The notes: generated by a model from the sequence alone, not told the origin. Counted from the first letter of the stretch, positions 16,994 to 27,816 are shown. The stretch is DNA of 64,000 nucleotides from Thiothrix winogradskyi (GCF_021650935.1 NZ_CP091244.1:620001-684000), one strand, 5' to 3'. Translations and numbers: made by a program.

Positions 16994-17866
16994 CTATTGA
17001 GTGTTTAGGGTTCCGCTGTGGAAAATCCACGTGCGAGTGATGTTTAATTGATCCCACTTGCGGCGAATCTCATCCGGCAATGCGGGGTAAGGGCCTGCGA
17101 GTTTAATAATGCGCAGCGCAGCTTTGTCCAACACATCATACCCTGATGATAGACTAATTTGCGCATCAACAACACGCCCGCCATGATCCAGCGTAGCATT
17201 GAGGATAAGTTTGCCACTGAGGTTGCGCATAATGGCTTCTTCGGGGAAATTGATATTGCCAATGCGCTCAATTTTTTTCACCCAGGCATCAATGTACTCC
17301 GCTTCCACCGCGCTTTTGGCACTGACCGCATCAATGAAATGGATGCGCGGGCGACGGGCATAACGGGCTTCATCTTCATCCATTTCGGCAAGCAATTGCG
17401 CAATTTCCTCGGTAGCATCGGTACGCTCATCCGCTACCGGCACGTCTTCCTCTTCCACCGGCTGTTCCGGGTTTTTCTCGACGCGCTTGAAGGTTTCACC
17501 CTTAGTGGTGAGGATTTGCGGTGTCACTTTGAACGGCGTGTCGGGGGAACCGGCTTCGGATTGCACCGGCGATTCACCACTGGTTTCGATGGGCAATAGC
17601 GAAGACAACGGGCTTTGCGGGCGGTTTTTTTCATCACTGCTGCCACTGGCTTGCTGGTTAGCTTGTGCAATGAAATCCACCACATCGGGGGCTTCTGCCG
17701 AATGGGTTTGCACGAGGGTAATATCCAGCACGGGCGCGAGGCGGGTATTCTGGTTAATTTCCGGGAGAAAGCCCACGCCGAAAATCAGTGCCAAGTGCAA
17801 CAGCGCGGCAACTGGAAAGGTTTTGGCTAACGGTTCGTCAGCTAGGTTCATTGGCAATACATGCAT
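16994..17866 (-). CDS. tonB: TonB family protein
   Basis: The 290-residue protein has one N-terminal membrane segment (about residues 17-35), then an acidic, Pro/Glu-rich periplasmic spacer. The C-terminal domain (about 200-290) has the TonB fold signature: NINFPEEAIMRNLSGKLILN, SSGYDVLDKAALRIIKLAGPYPALP. It would transmit proton-motive force to an outer-membrane partner. No exbB or exbD lies nearby, and this yqgE-linked copy is often separate from the main iron-uptake TonB. Start at 17866; a second in-frame ATG at 17851 is possible. Confidence 0.85.
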   Translation of the reverse strand: MHVLPMNLADEPLAKTFPVAALLHLALIFGVGFLPEINQNTRLAPVLDITLVQTHSAEAPDVVDFIAQANQQASGSSDEKNRPQSPLSSLLPIETSGESPVQSEAGSPDTPFKVTPQILTTKGETFKRVEKNPEQPVEEEDVPVADERTDATEEIAQLLAEMDEDEARYARRPRIHFIDAVSAKSAVEAEYIDAWVKKIERIGNINFPEEAIMRNLSGKLILNATLDHGGRVVDAQISLSSGYDVLDKAALRIIKLAGPYPALPDEIRRKWDQLNITRTWIFHSGTLNTQ

Positions 17867-18000
17867 TGTTATAATACGCAGATAACGTGTCCCACGGACA
17901 GGATATTGTTGTTAATATGATCCTGCTTGCTTTTTTTCAAGGTATGCCCCTTTGATAGGGTCTATCTTAGCATTATTGATAACCGCTTGAGTAGAGTTTG

Positions 18001-18597
18001 ATGTTGAAACAAATCATTGGGGTCGTGTTAGCCATGGTGTTGGGCGCGGGTGGCGCTTGGTTCGTAGCGGGTTTGTTTAGCCCAAATGAGTCAGTGAATG
18101 AAGCAACCCTACCCTTACCCCAGGGTGGGGATTTTACCCTGCAAGGGGTTAATGGCGCAGTCAGTCTGAGTGAATTTCGGGGCAAAATCGTGGTGCTGTA
18201 TTTTGGTTATGCCGCCTGCCCGGATATTTGCCCCACCTCGATGGCAACCCTGAAAGCCGCGCTGGGACAGTTGAATGCCACCGAGTTACCGCAAGTGCAA
18301 GGGCTATTTGTCTCAGTAGACCCGGAACGCGACACCTTGGAATACATCCAGCGTTACGTCGGTTATTTTCACCCCAGTTTGATTGGGGTCAGCGGTGAGC
18401 AGACGCAGTTGCAGGAAATTACCCGCCGCTATAATGCCTTTTACCGCAAGGTCGACGTGCCGGGGTCAGCAATGGCGTACACCATTGACCATTCTGCGAT
18501 GTTGTATGTGATCGACAAGCAAGGGCAGGTACGTGAACAAGTACAACACGCGGTTCCCCCCGCTGAATTAGTCGCCGCTATTCGGCGTTGGTTGTGA
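18001..18597 (+). CDS. SCO1/SenC family copper chaperone-like protein
   Basis: The 198-residue protein has an N-terminal membrane anchor (about residues 5-25) and a thioredoxin-like domain. The copper-binding CPDICP motif gives Cys73 and Cys77, and the conserved His is in TIDHSAMLYVID. SCO proteins deliver copper to, or reduce, the CuA site of cytochrome oxidase on the periplasmic side. No oxidase genes are adjacent. ATG at 18001 is used; a TTG immediately before is also in frame. The 3' end overlaps the convergent cmoM gene by 20 bases. Confidence 0.9.
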   Translation: MLKQIIGVVLAMVLGAGGAWFVAGLFSPNESVNEATLPLPQGGDFTLQGVNGAVSLSEFRGKIVVLYFGYAACPDICPTSMATLKAALGQLNATELPQVQGLFVSVDPERDTLEYIQRYVGYFHPSLIGVSGEQTQLQEITRRYNAFYRKVDVPGSAMAYTIDHSAMLYVIDKQGQVREQVQHAVPPAELVAAIRRWL

Positions 18598-19360
18598 GTT
18601 TGCGGCACAGCATGTGCTGGTAACGTGCCAAGGAGCGCCAAGGTTCTTGTTGTGAATACTGGCGCTCCAGTGGCAACACTTCTTCCAACTTGACGGTTTT
18701 ACGTACATCGCGGTACATATAATCGTAAAAGCAGCGTACCCCCGACCAAGTATGCAACTCCAACCCCATTGGAGCCAGCCAACTCAATACCTCATCAGGC
18801 TTAAGCGGGGAAATCGGGGCTAAACCGCGTTGCCCGTCACTGGCAATATTGCCTTGGCGCACGGTTTCCAAGTCGCCTGCAATCAGTCGCCGCATCACCG
18901 TGGAATGGTGGTTGAAAAACATCAGCGACAACCAGCCACCGGGCTTTAGGTGGGATAGCAATTCAGTTAATCCCGCCCGTGGCTGCGCCATCCACTCCAA
19001 TACTGCGTGAAACGTAATCAGGTCAAAACTGCCACAGTCTTGTGCGGCAAGTTCTTGCACACTCGCTTGCACCAATTGGATGGAATGCTGCACACCAGCG
19101 GCAGCTACTGTCGTGGCGGCGCGTTGCAACATTTCGGTGGAAGGTTCCGCCAACACCACATGGTGTCCTTGCTCTGCCAACCAAATCGCCATTTGCCCCA
19201 GCCCGCCACCGGCATCCAGAATCCGTAAAGGGCGAGTATTGACCACCAAGGCTTGCAAATCGTCTTGCAGAATAGCCAAGCGAATCGCCCCACGCGGATC
19301 ATCGTAGATGCTGCGCTGGAAACGTTGGGCTAAACCATCAAAGATACGGTCGTGTTGCAT
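18578..19360 (-). CDS. cmoM: tRNA 5-carboxymethoxyuridine methyltransferase CmoM
   Basis: The 260-residue protein matches CmoM (SmtA) along its length: FDGLAQRFQRSIYDDPRG at the N-terminus, SAM motif LDAGGGLGQMAIWLAEQGH, FHAVLEWMAQPR, LKPGGWLSLMFFNHH and a C-terminal GVRCFYDYM. The enzyme methylates the carboxyl of cmo5U34 in certain tRNAs to give mcmo5U, helping wobble decoding. The partner genes cmoA and cmoB are not in the window. Its end overlaps the SCO1-like gene on the opposite strand. Confidence 0.92.
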   Translation of the reverse strand: MQHDRIFDGLAQRFQRSIYDDPRGAIRLAILQDDLQALVVNTRPLRILDAGGGLGQMAIWLAEQGHHVVLAEPSTEMLQRAATTVAAAGVQHSIQLVQASVQELAAQDCGSFDLITFHAVLEWMAQPRAGLTELLSHLKPGGWLSLMFFNHHSTVMRRLIAGDLETVRQGNIASDGQRGLAPISPLKPDEVLSWLAPMGLELHTWSGVRCFYDYMYRDVRKTVKLEEVLPLERQYSQQEPWRSLARYQHMLCRKLTTNAE

Positions 19361-19457
19361 AGCGAAAACCTATGGTAGTTACTAGGAAAAAATACGCAAT
19401 TTTTGACGAAGATCATAAGAAAAAACTTGACATGTAAACCGGCATTAACCTTTTCTT

Positions 19458-19466
19458 TGCTATGCT
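19458..19466 (+). promoter_or_regulatory. Extended -10 promoter for the candidate small RNA
   Basis: TGC-TATGCT at 19458-19466 fits an extended -10 element. There is no good -35 at the usual distance; a TTGACA at 19427 is too far away. Transcription would begin near 19472, just where the first hairpin starts. Confidence 0.4.
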
Positions 19467-19471
19467 GATCC

Positions 19472-19582
19472 CAAGTTGTAAGGACTCTTTCTAATCAACT
19501 TGATGTGCCAGAGACCCCTCAACTGACCATATCATCTGGCACATGCTTCAACCGGCTGACATTCGTGGCAGCCGGTTTTTTT
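19472..19582 (+). ncRNA. Candidate small RNA with three hairpins and an intrinsic terminator
   Basis: Three perfect stems follow one another: CAAGTTG/CAACTTG (19472-19478 with 19496-19502), ATGTGCCAGA/TCTGGCACAT (19503-19512 with 19535-19544) and AACCGGCTG/CAGCCGGTT (19550-19558 with 19569-19577). The last is followed by seven T in total, counting its own end, making a plus-strand terminator. Both flanking genes are on the minus strand, so no plus-strand gene explains that terminator. The sequence shows no obvious reading frame. No known RNA family was recognised. Size is about 110 nt. Confidence 0.6.
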
Positions 19583-19594
19583 ATGCCTGTGATA

Positions 19595-21400
<1,806 letters not shown>

Positions 21401-21527
21401 GAGTGCCAGCGCGGTGTTGAACAGGCGGGCAGTATAGCGCAGATGGCGCGAACTTTCTCGCGATGACCACTTGTTTAAGTGGATACCGCACTGACCATTA
21501 CAGCCAGTGCAGTATGACGCATGGAGT

Positions 21528-22766
21528 TTAGCTGCTTTCTAGCAAGTCCAACTTTTGTGCGACCCATTTCGTTGTCGTCGCTTGAATCAAGATGGTCATT
21601 AGAATGGCAATAAATGTGACGGAGGCGACGACATCGGCTCCGGGTGCTTTCATCCCAACCAGCATCCCCGCTAATGCCCCCGGAATAACGCCGGTTTCGC
21701 GTGTCCAGCACATGAATAACAACTCATTGCGCGTCCAATTGGCTTTCGGGTCAAGAGCGGCACACGCAAATACAGTCAGTGGACGACCAATAAACATAAA
21801 GATAAGCACCACAATAACGCCGCCGATCAGGTATTCATTCATTAAGGCGAAATTGACTTGTGAACCCAGCAAAATAAAGATGAACATACGCATGATCAAT
21901 GCAGTGGTGGTAATGTAATCTTCCATGCGCTCTGCTTCACGTTCACGCATTTCAAAGCCGAACATATCCTTATTGCCTAAAATAATTCCAAACGTAAATA
22001 CCGCCATAAAGCCTGATGCGTGAGCACCATCTGCCCCCATATACGCACCAATAACAGCCATTAACGTTACCAGCGGTGCGTATTCCAGCAGGAAGCTGAA
22101 TTTTTCGTGGGCGATTAATACCGCTGCCAAATATCCTAAAATACCGCCAACAAAGATGCCCAAACACGCCTGCCAGAGCAATTCACCCATCGAGCCAAAT
22201 AGAGAAAATTCGGCGTGACCGGCAGCAATGCCTAACACCGTAAACGTTGCAATCGCGCCCATCGCATCGTTGAAGGCGGATTCACTCATTACCGCTTGTG
22301 CGACGCGCTCACGGATTTTAACTTGCTGAAATACGGGCACGAGAGTCGCGGGGTCAGTTGAAGCGATGGTAGCCCCCAACAGCAAGGCAATAATAAACGG
22401 TATTCCCAATATCCAGTAAGCCGCTACGCCCGTGACAAACATCGAAATCAAGACCCCCAAGGTTGAGAGAATCACGACTGTAAGCCACACTTCTTTCAAC
22501 ACTTTCAACTTGAGGGATGCTCCGCCATCGAACAGAATGTAGCACGAGCCAAAGATCAAAATAAGCTGATTAGCGACTGAGTTGGCTTTGATGTCAATCA
22601 CGCCCATGACCTCCGGCCCTAACACCATGCCTGCTAATAAAAAGATAGCTACGTCAGGCGTTTTTAACTTTTTGGCGGTGATTCCCAAGAATGAGCCAAT
22701 GGCGAGAATCAGGCCAAATGTCAACAATGCTTGTTTGGCGATTTCAATAGATTCTGATGATTCCAT
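21528..22766 (-). CDS. Cation/proton antiporter, CPA1 (NhaP-like)
   Basis: The 412-residue protein has about 12 membrane segments. The CPA1 signature STDPATLVPV and the ESAFNDAMG motif, with the Asn-Asp pair that binds the cation and proton, are both present. Such proteins exchange Na+ or K+ for H+ across the inner membrane. It lacks the long cytoplasmic C-terminal extension found in some relatives. It lies about 90 bases downstream of a KdpE-like regulator on the same strand, so an ion- or salt-related link is plausible but unproven. Confidence 0.85.
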   Translation of the reverse strand: MESSESIEIAKQALLTFGLILAIGSFLGITAKKLKTPDVAIFLLAGMVLGPEVMGVIDIKANSVANQLILIFGSCYILFDGGASLKLKVLKEVWLTVVILSTLGVLISMFVTGVAAYWILGIPFIIALLLGATIASTDPATLVPVFQQVKIRERVAQAVMSESAFNDAMGAIATFTVLGIAAGHAEFSLFGSMGELLWQACLGIFVGGILGYLAAVLIAHEKFSFLLEYAPLVTLMAVIGAYMGADGAHASGFMAVFTFGIILGNKDMFGFEMREREAERMEDYITTTALIMRMFIFILLGSQVNFALMNEYLIGGVIVVLIFMFIGRPLTVFACAALDPKANWTRNELLFMCWTRETGVIPGALAGMLVGMKAPGADVVASVTFIAILMTILIQATTTKWVAQKLDLLESS

Positions 22767-22857
22767 AACTTACAATTGTGCGCTGCAATAATAAAAGCAG
22801 GATTGTAGGACAATCGTATGTAAACAGGTTGTAAAAAATTTGATAATTCGCAAATTT

Positions 22858-23544
22858 TTACAGGGTGAAACGGTAGCCAATACCTGTCTCGGTTAACAGG
22901 TGACGCGGTTGGGCAGGGTTCACCTCTAACTTTTGTCGCAAACGACCAATGTAAATGCGCAAGTAATGACCATCTTCAGAATGTCCCGCTCCCCACACTT
23001 CCCGCAGTAATTGCCGCTGTGTTAACACCTTATCGGGTTGGGCGAGTAGAACTGTTAATAAATGGTATTCACGCGGGGTGAGGTGCACCATTTCCTCATT
23101 GCGGGTGATGTAACGTCGCGAGCGATCCACCATGATTTCACCAAACTGAATCACGGCATTATCATTCAGCGGTCGGCTATCCTTGCGTCGCCTGAGCACC
23201 CGTAAGCGTGCCAATAATTCGGCGATGCCAAACGGTTTGGCGAGGTAGTCATCGGCTCCCACATCCAAGGCCGAGACTTTATCGGTTTCTCCATTGCGGG
23301 CGGATAACACCAAAATCGGGGTGTCTGACCAAGTACGGAATGTGAGAATAAAGTCGATACCATCAGCGTCCGGTAGCCCCAAATCCAAAATAATTAAACC
23401 GGGTTTTACATCCCCCGACATCGCCAAGCCGCTGGCTACCGTTGTTGCTTCAAAGACTTTACAGCCTTCAGACTCCAGTGCGGGGCGCAGGAATTGGCGA
23501 ATGCGAAGCTCGTCTTCAACGATCAAAATCGTATTATTGTCCAT
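22858..23544 (-). CDS. KdpE-like response regulator (OmpR family)
   Basis: The 228-residue protein has a receiver domain with phospho-acceptor Asp54 (LIILDLGLPD), the acidic pair near VEDE, and Lys in AKPFG. The C-terminal winged helix includes LTPREYHLLTVLL and RQLLREVWG. The overall sequence is closest to KdpE, which controls potassium transport genes. Its start overlaps the sensor kinase end by 11 bases. No kdpFABC genes are in the window, so the target may be the nearby antiporter or symporter instead. Confidence 0.87.
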   Translation of the reverse strand: MDNNTILIVEDELRIRQFLRPALESEGCKVFEATTVASGLAMSGDVKPGLIILDLGLPDADGIDFILTFRTWSDTPILVLSARNGETDKVSALDVGADDYLAKPFGIAELLARLRVLRRRKDSRPLNDNAVIQFGEIMVDRSRRYITRNEEMVHLTPREYHLLTVLLAQPDKVLTQRQLLREVWGAGHSEDGHYLRIYIGRLRQKLEVNPAQPRHLLTETGIGYRFTL

Positions 23545-24805
23545 AATCGGGGAATTCCTCTTCAGGGTCGTTTTCTAACACTGGGGGGATGCCTAGGGGC
23601 AGGGTAAAGCGAATACACGCACCGCCGCTGGCGTGTTGTTCTAAGTGCAAGCTACCTTGATGCGCTTTAATAATCGCTTCACAAATCACTAATCCCAACC
23701 CTGTAGTGGGAGGTCGTGCATCCGCCGCGAGTAGCATTTGGGGCGGAAAGCCCGCACCGTGATCGGCAATGCAAATCTCGGCATGATCCTCAACAATGTG
23801 GGCATGGATGCTGATCAAAGTATTAGTGGGTGTATGTTTAGCTGCATTTTCCAATAAATTACCGACGACTCTTTCGATCAGCACTGCGTCAAATAGCAGT
23901 AATGGAAAGTTAGCGGGAATGTTGATTTGCACCCGTTCGGGTGGCAATAAAGAGTTCAGTAAGCGTAACGCAGAACCAACCACTTCAAGCATAGAATGCC
24001 ATTCGGTGCGTAGGCTAAGTTTACCGGCAGATAAACGCGCCAGATCCAGCAAATTCGTTACCATATCCGCTAAATGCACGGATTGTTCATGAACCGCTTC
24101 CAACATTTCTTGCTGAACAGGTTGAGAAAGTTGCTTACCACCGGCTTTCAGTGTTTCCGTTAAGCCGACCAAGGCGGTTAAGGGTGTACGTAAATCGTGA
24201 GAAAGGGATGAAAGAATAGAGGCGCGTAAGCGTTCTGACTCTACTTGCAGGCGGTTTACTTGCGCTATATCGGCATAATGCAGGCGTTCACGCGCAATTT
24301 CCAACAGGGATTCCGTTACCGGATTGTGTGGATAATGTTCCGCAATCGTTTCCACTTGGGGTTTGTCGACTGCGCCCGCCAATTCCCGTGCCATGCGGTA
24401 CAACGAGTTGGTTAATTCTTCACTGAGATGGAACGCCTGATTTTTTGCCAATAAGGTTGCCGTTATTTGTCCCGTCAGTAGGGCAATCAACAGCATCACA
24501 ATCAAGGTGACAATGTGTTCCACACTGGTGGTTAATAACGCAAACTGTGGCGGCACGAAGAAAAAATCGAACAGGAGCACTGACGCGAGTGCTGCGACCA
24601 AAGAAGGGCCTTGCCCCAGCCATAACGCACACAGAAACACTTCCAGCAAAAACAACATAATGATGTTGGCAATGTCCAGCACATTGACCAAGGGGTAAGA
24701 CACCACGCTAACCAATATCGCCAGCAGGATAGCTAATACATAAGATTCAATCCCGTAAGGATTGTCCAGATTTAAACGGGAAAACCACAGGCTGTCGTTG
24801 GACAT
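23534..24805 (-). CDS. KdpD-like sensor histidine kinase lacking the N-terminal KdpD/Usp domains
   Basis: The 423-residue protein begins with four membrane segments of the DUF4118 type seen in KdpD, then a linker, HisKA with the H-box SSLSHDLRTPLTAL, an N-box (ERVVGNLLENAAKHT) and G-boxes (ADHGAGFPP, GLGLVI). Full KdpD carries a large cytoplasmic N-terminal sensor and universal-stress domain that is absent here. The frame is open to 24901, but that extension would read through a terminator hairpin, so ATG at 24805 is chosen. It is coupled to the response regulator gene by overlap. Confidence 0.85.
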   Translation of the reverse strand: MSNDSLWFSRLNLDNPYGIESYVLAILLAILVSVVSYPLVNVLDIANIIMLFLLEVFLCALWLGQGPSLVAALASVLLFDFFFVPPQFALLTTSVEHIVTLIVMLLIALLTGQITATLLAKNQAFHLSEELTNSLYRMARELAGAVDKPQVETIAEHYPHNPVTESLLEIARERLHYADIAQVNRLQVESERLRASILSSLSHDLRTPLTALVGLTETLKAGGKQLSQPVQQEMLEAVHEQSVHLADMVTNLLDLARLSAGKLSLRTEWHSMLEVVGSALRLLNSLLPPERVQINIPANFPLLLFDAVLIERVVGNLLENAAKHTPTNTLISIHAHIVEDHAEICIADHGAGFPPQMLLAADARPPTTGLGLVICEAIIKAHQGSLHLEQHASGGACIRFTLPLGIPPVLENDPEEEFPDYGQ

Positions 24806-24869
24806 GGCTTGTTTCTCGTGACACTCAATCAAAGCGGGCACTATTACCCGCGATAGTGTTGCAGGCAAG

Positions 24870-24898
24870 AAAAACCCCCGTACTGGGCGGGGGTTTTT
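24870..24898. terminator. Terminator after the symporter operon
   Basis: AAAAACCCCCG (24870-24880) pairs with CGGGGGTTTTT (24888-24898). Flanking A and T runs let it work on both strands. It lies 23 bases past the stop of the minus-strand symporter gene and just before the sensor kinase start. Confidence 0.9.
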
Positions 24899-24920
24899 CA
24901 CTTAAGGTAACAACCTCGGC

Positions 24921-26954
24921 TTAGTGTGCTTGCGCACCTTCAGCGTTGATACCAGTATTTTGACGCACATACAGCTCGTCCCACATCTCCTCAGCACGGC
25001 GATCCCGCGTGAACAGTGAAACCAGAATAGTGACCAAGAAGCCCAAGATAATGGAGAGTAAACCGGGGTTTTTCAGCATAAACCACGGTTTTTCCAAGCC
25101 CATCATGCTGGTGGTTTGACCTTCAAATTTCTTCAGATCTGCTTCAGCCGCTGTAATGGATTTTTCCAGACCCGCAATTTCTTTGGACTTGGCAGTTTTA
25201 GCTGCTTCGTCAGTCAAGGTTGCCAGATCTGCTTGCGCTTTTGCTAACTTCTCTTTCGCACCCGGAACAGCCGGTTTTTCTGGAGACGCCTTCACTTCTT
25301 TCTTGCAATCAGCGCTGGCGAACAATTCGCACGAGAAGCTCCATTGCGCTGGCGCGGCTTCTTTTGCTGCTGTCGCTGGAGTACCATCCAGCACTTTCTG
25401 TGCATCAGCAATTTTTGCCAATGGGTAAGTCATGTTGGGTGACAGCATTACCAATAAGATCGCCGTCCCTGCACCCACCAACATCCCGGCAACGATACCG
25501 TAGGTATTGGTTTTCTTCCAGTACAAGGTCAGGAAGACGGCGGGTAAGTTAGAGGAAGCCGCCACCGCAAACGCCAATGCCACCAAGTGCGCCACGTTTT
25601 GACCTTTTGCGGCGATACCGACGTAGATTGCCAATGCGCCCACGATCACAGTAGCAATACGCGCCGCCGTGATTTGTTCTTTCGCAGTAGCGCGTTCACC
25701 ACGGAATACCCCCACATACAAGTCATGAGACATCGCAGAGGCTGAAGCCAATACCAAACCTGCAACAACCGCCACGATAGTCGCGAACGCAACAGCGGAT
25801 ACGAAGGCGAGGAACAAGTTACCCAGCATGGAATCAGCGCCACCACCGACGTACTGTGCCAACAACGGTGCTGCCATGTTACCGCCTTTATCCAACGCCA
25901 TGATGGAAGCAGGGGTTACATTCATCGCAGCGCCCAAGCCCAGGAACAGGGTCAGAACGTAGAAACCACCGATGATAGCCATTGCCCAGATAACGGAAGT
26001 CCGTGCATCTTGTGCAGTTGGTACAGTGAAGAAGCGCATCAGGATGTGTGGCATACCTGCCGTACCCAATACCAACGCCATACCCAACGAGATTTGGTCA
26101 ATCGGGTTTTTCAAGTACAGCCCTGGTTCGAGGAAGCGTTGACCCAGTTCAGCCGGTGTCATGTTAGTTGCTGCATCACCGATCAGCTTAGCCACTTGAT
26201 TTTGAATGTCTGGGTTATCGACCGCCGCTTGCAGGAAGCCGGGCATCGAGAAACCGTATTGACCCCAAGTGAACAGCACCAGCAGGATAGAAGCTGTTAC
26301 CAGCAAGATTGCCTTGATGATTTGTACCCAAGTTGTCGCTTTCATACCGCCGAATACGACATAAGTCAGCATCAGGATACCGACCGCAATAACGGAAATT
26401 TCATAGTCAATACCGATCAGGGTTTTAACCAGAACGCCGCCACCTACCATTTGAGCCGTCAGGTAGAACGTGGAAACCGTTACGGTTGAAATTGCCGCGA
26501 CTGTCTTGGCTGCTTTCGGGTTGTTACGGAAAGCCAAGATGTCACCCAAGGTGTACTTACCGATGTTCCGGCAGGGTTCAGCAATCACCAATAAAACGGT
26601 GATATACGCCACCAACCAGCCTACGGAGTACATGAAACCATCATAACCGTACAGAGAGATTAGACCAGCAATACCGAGGAAAGACGCCGCAGACAGGTAA
26701 TCACCTGCAATCGCCCAACCGTTTTGGATACCAGTAACAGAACGACCCGCCGCATAAAAGTCAGCCGCTGAAGAGGTTTGCTTGGCTGCACGGTACGTCA
26801 CGTACATGGTCATACCAATAATCAGACCGAAGACCAGGAAAGTCAGCCATTTGAATTCGTCGGCAACCGCGCCACCGTCTGCTGCAAAAGCAGCCTGGCT
26901 TGCCAACAATGCTAATAACAGGGTTATAGAACCCGTCCAAAAAGTTTTCTTCAT
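24921..26954 (-). CDS. Sodium:solute symporter large subunit (ActP-like, VC_2705 subfamily) with a coiled-coil insertion
   Basis: The 677-residue protein is a sodium:solute symporter with a cleavable-looking N-terminus and about 13 membrane segments. Its pairing with a DUF4212 small subunit just upstream marks it as the VC_2705-type two-subunit family, related to the acetate permease ActP. It probably imports a short-chain organic acid; the substrate is unproven. About 105 extra residues (roughly 510-615) interrupt the last two membrane segments; this insert has two Cys (SFSCELFASADCKKE) and a Lys/Glu/Ala-rich coiled coil. E. coli ActP is about 549 residues, so the insert accounts for most of the extra length. 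Confidence 0.85.
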   Translation of the reverse strand: MKKTFWTGSITLLLALLASQAAFAADGGAVADEFKWLTFLVFGLIIGMTMYVTYRAAKQTSSAADFYAAGRSVTGIQNGWAIAGDYLSAASFLGIAGLISLYGYDGFMYSVGWLVAYITVLLVIAEPCRNIGKYTLGDILAFRNNPKAAKTVAAISTVTVSTFYLTAQMVGGGVLVKTLIGIDYEISVIAVGILMLTYVVFGGMKATTWVQIIKAILLVTASILLVLFTWGQYGFSMPGFLQAAVDNPDIQNQVAKLIGDAATNMTPAELGQRFLEPGLYLKNPIDQISLGMALVLGTAGMPHILMRFFTVPTAQDARTSVIWAMAIIGGFYVLTLFLGLGAAMNVTPASIMALDKGGNMAAPLLAQYVGGGADSMLGNLFLAFVSAVAFATIVAVVAGLVLASASAMSHDLYVGVFRGERATAKEQITAARIATVIVGALAIYVGIAAKGQNVAHLVALAFAVAASSNLPAVFLTLYWKKTNTYGIVAGMLVGAGTAILLVMLSPNMTYPLAKIADAQKVLDGTPATAAKEAAPAQWSFSCELFASADCKKEVKASPEKPAVPGAKEKLAKAQADLATLTDEAAKTAKSKEIAGLEKSITAAEADLKKFEGQTTSMMGLEKPWFMLKNPGLLSIILGFLVTILVSLFTRDRRAEEMWDELYVRQNTGINAEGAQAH

Positions 26955-26964
26955 GCGTCTCTCC

Positions 26965-27279
26965 TTACTTGATCAAATTTGAGTCACGAACGATTTCTGC
27001 CGCCATCGCATCGAACTGACGGTTAGCACGACGTGCATAAACAGCCGCAATCGTCCATGCCACCACGAACTCCGACAAGGCAAACAAGATGCCGACGTTC
27101 ATTGGTCCCCAAACCTTGATTTTGAACAGTTCAGGATAGTAAGCCGCCCCAATTGGCAGTAAGAAATAATAGACAGTTGAAATAATCATCAGACTCCACA
27201 AGAAGGTTGTTTTCTTCTTGTGCAAAGCCTGAAAGCGCGGGTCGTTATCGATCGCGGCCCAGTTTATATTTGACGCCAT
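26965..27279 (-). CDS. DUF4212 symporter small subunit
   Basis: The 104-residue protein has two membrane segments (about residues 28-48 and 62-85) and the typical FKIWGPMNVGI-like stretch (here FKIKVWGPMNVGILFAL), followed by EFVVAWTIAAVYARRANRQFD. This small subunit is almost always encoded just before a VC_2705-type sodium:solute symporter, as here with 10 bases between them. It probably assembles with, or stabilises, the large subunit. Confidence 0.9.
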   Translation of the reverse strand: MASNINWAAIDNDPRFQALHKKKTTFLWSLMIISTVYYFLLPIGAAYYPELFKIKVWGPMNVGILFALSEFVVAWTIAAVYARRANRQFDAMAAEIVRDSNLIK

Positions 27280-27593
27280 AGCTTATGACTCCTCCGTTTA
27301 TTGACAAAAACTCCTCGAAAACACGTCTTAACTGTGGTGTTTGATTACGCAAAACTGACCCGTAACAGGGGTGACTTATTAAAATTGTCGACAATTTGAT
27401 GTTGGGTAGACGTATTTCACTATCACACCGACAAAATTTCCCTCTCTTGAATGAAACTTGTCGATCATCGTAATGATGTCATCAGGCATGTAAAAAAGGT
27501 GTAAACAAGGCAGCGAGGTGGCTTCAAAAACCTTCGTGATTGGTTGGAACTTAAACATCAAGTCACAAGAAAAAATACAGAAAAGGAAAAAAT

Positions 27594-27626
27594 AATGGCG
27601 GCAGGTTGGAGAAACCTGTCGCCATT
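27594..27626 (-). terminator. Terminator of the first STAND ATPase gene
   Basis: A 14-bp stem, AATGGCGGCAGGTT with AACCTGTCGCCATT, contains one G-U pair. On the minus strand it is followed by ATTATTTTTT, the signature of an intrinsic terminator for the gene ending at 27817. Confidence 0.75.
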
Positions 27627-27628
27627 CA

Positions 27629-27661
27629 GCAAAACCTCTCGGAGTAGAAGGTTTTGCTTTT
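27629..27661 (+). terminator. Plus-strand terminator hairpin facing the previous one
   Basis: GCAAAACCT (27629-27637) pairs with AGGTTTTGC (27649-27657) and is followed by four T on the plus strand. No plus-strand gene precedes it, so it may end an unannotated transcript or simply be an extra hairpin in the minus-strand tail. Confidence 0.45.
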
Positions 27662-27816
27662 GTACAACATACGGTTCAGAGTCTAAGTGAACGCGCCACT
27701 GAATAATGTCATGCGCCTGATAAATATGGTGTAAACAGAAGCAATTTATTTACCGTCAGAGGAACACCTCCCAGAACGGTAAGGTTTCAGTCTCATCGAC
27801 CATTGGTTGTAATTAA

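Larger units (their letters stand above)
27280..27816. promoter_or_regulatory. Long intergenic region upstream of the symporter operon
   Basis: About 540 bases lie between the symporter small-subunit start and the end of a STAND ATPase gene. The symporter promoter must lie here, though no clear -35/-10 pair was found. Two similar segments of about 37 bases occur at 27473-27509 and 27704-27741; both contain ATGTCAT and GGTGTAAACA and could be regulator sites. Two strong hairpins lie between them and are listed separately. A 60-codon minus-strand frame at 27379-27561 has no family support. Confidence 0.4.

Noticed and set aside
22858..24805. True KdpDE potassium system
   Set aside because: The kinase lacks the KdpD N-terminal sensor and universal-stress domains and no kdpFABC genes are present, so only a KdpDE-like label is given.
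24808..24901. N-terminal extension of the KdpD-like kinase to 24901
   Set aside because: The extension is read through a strong terminator hairpin and has no homology.
27379..27561. 60-residue minus-strand frame upstream of the symporter operon
   Set aside because: No family match, no good ribosome-binding site, and it lies in the expected promoter region.
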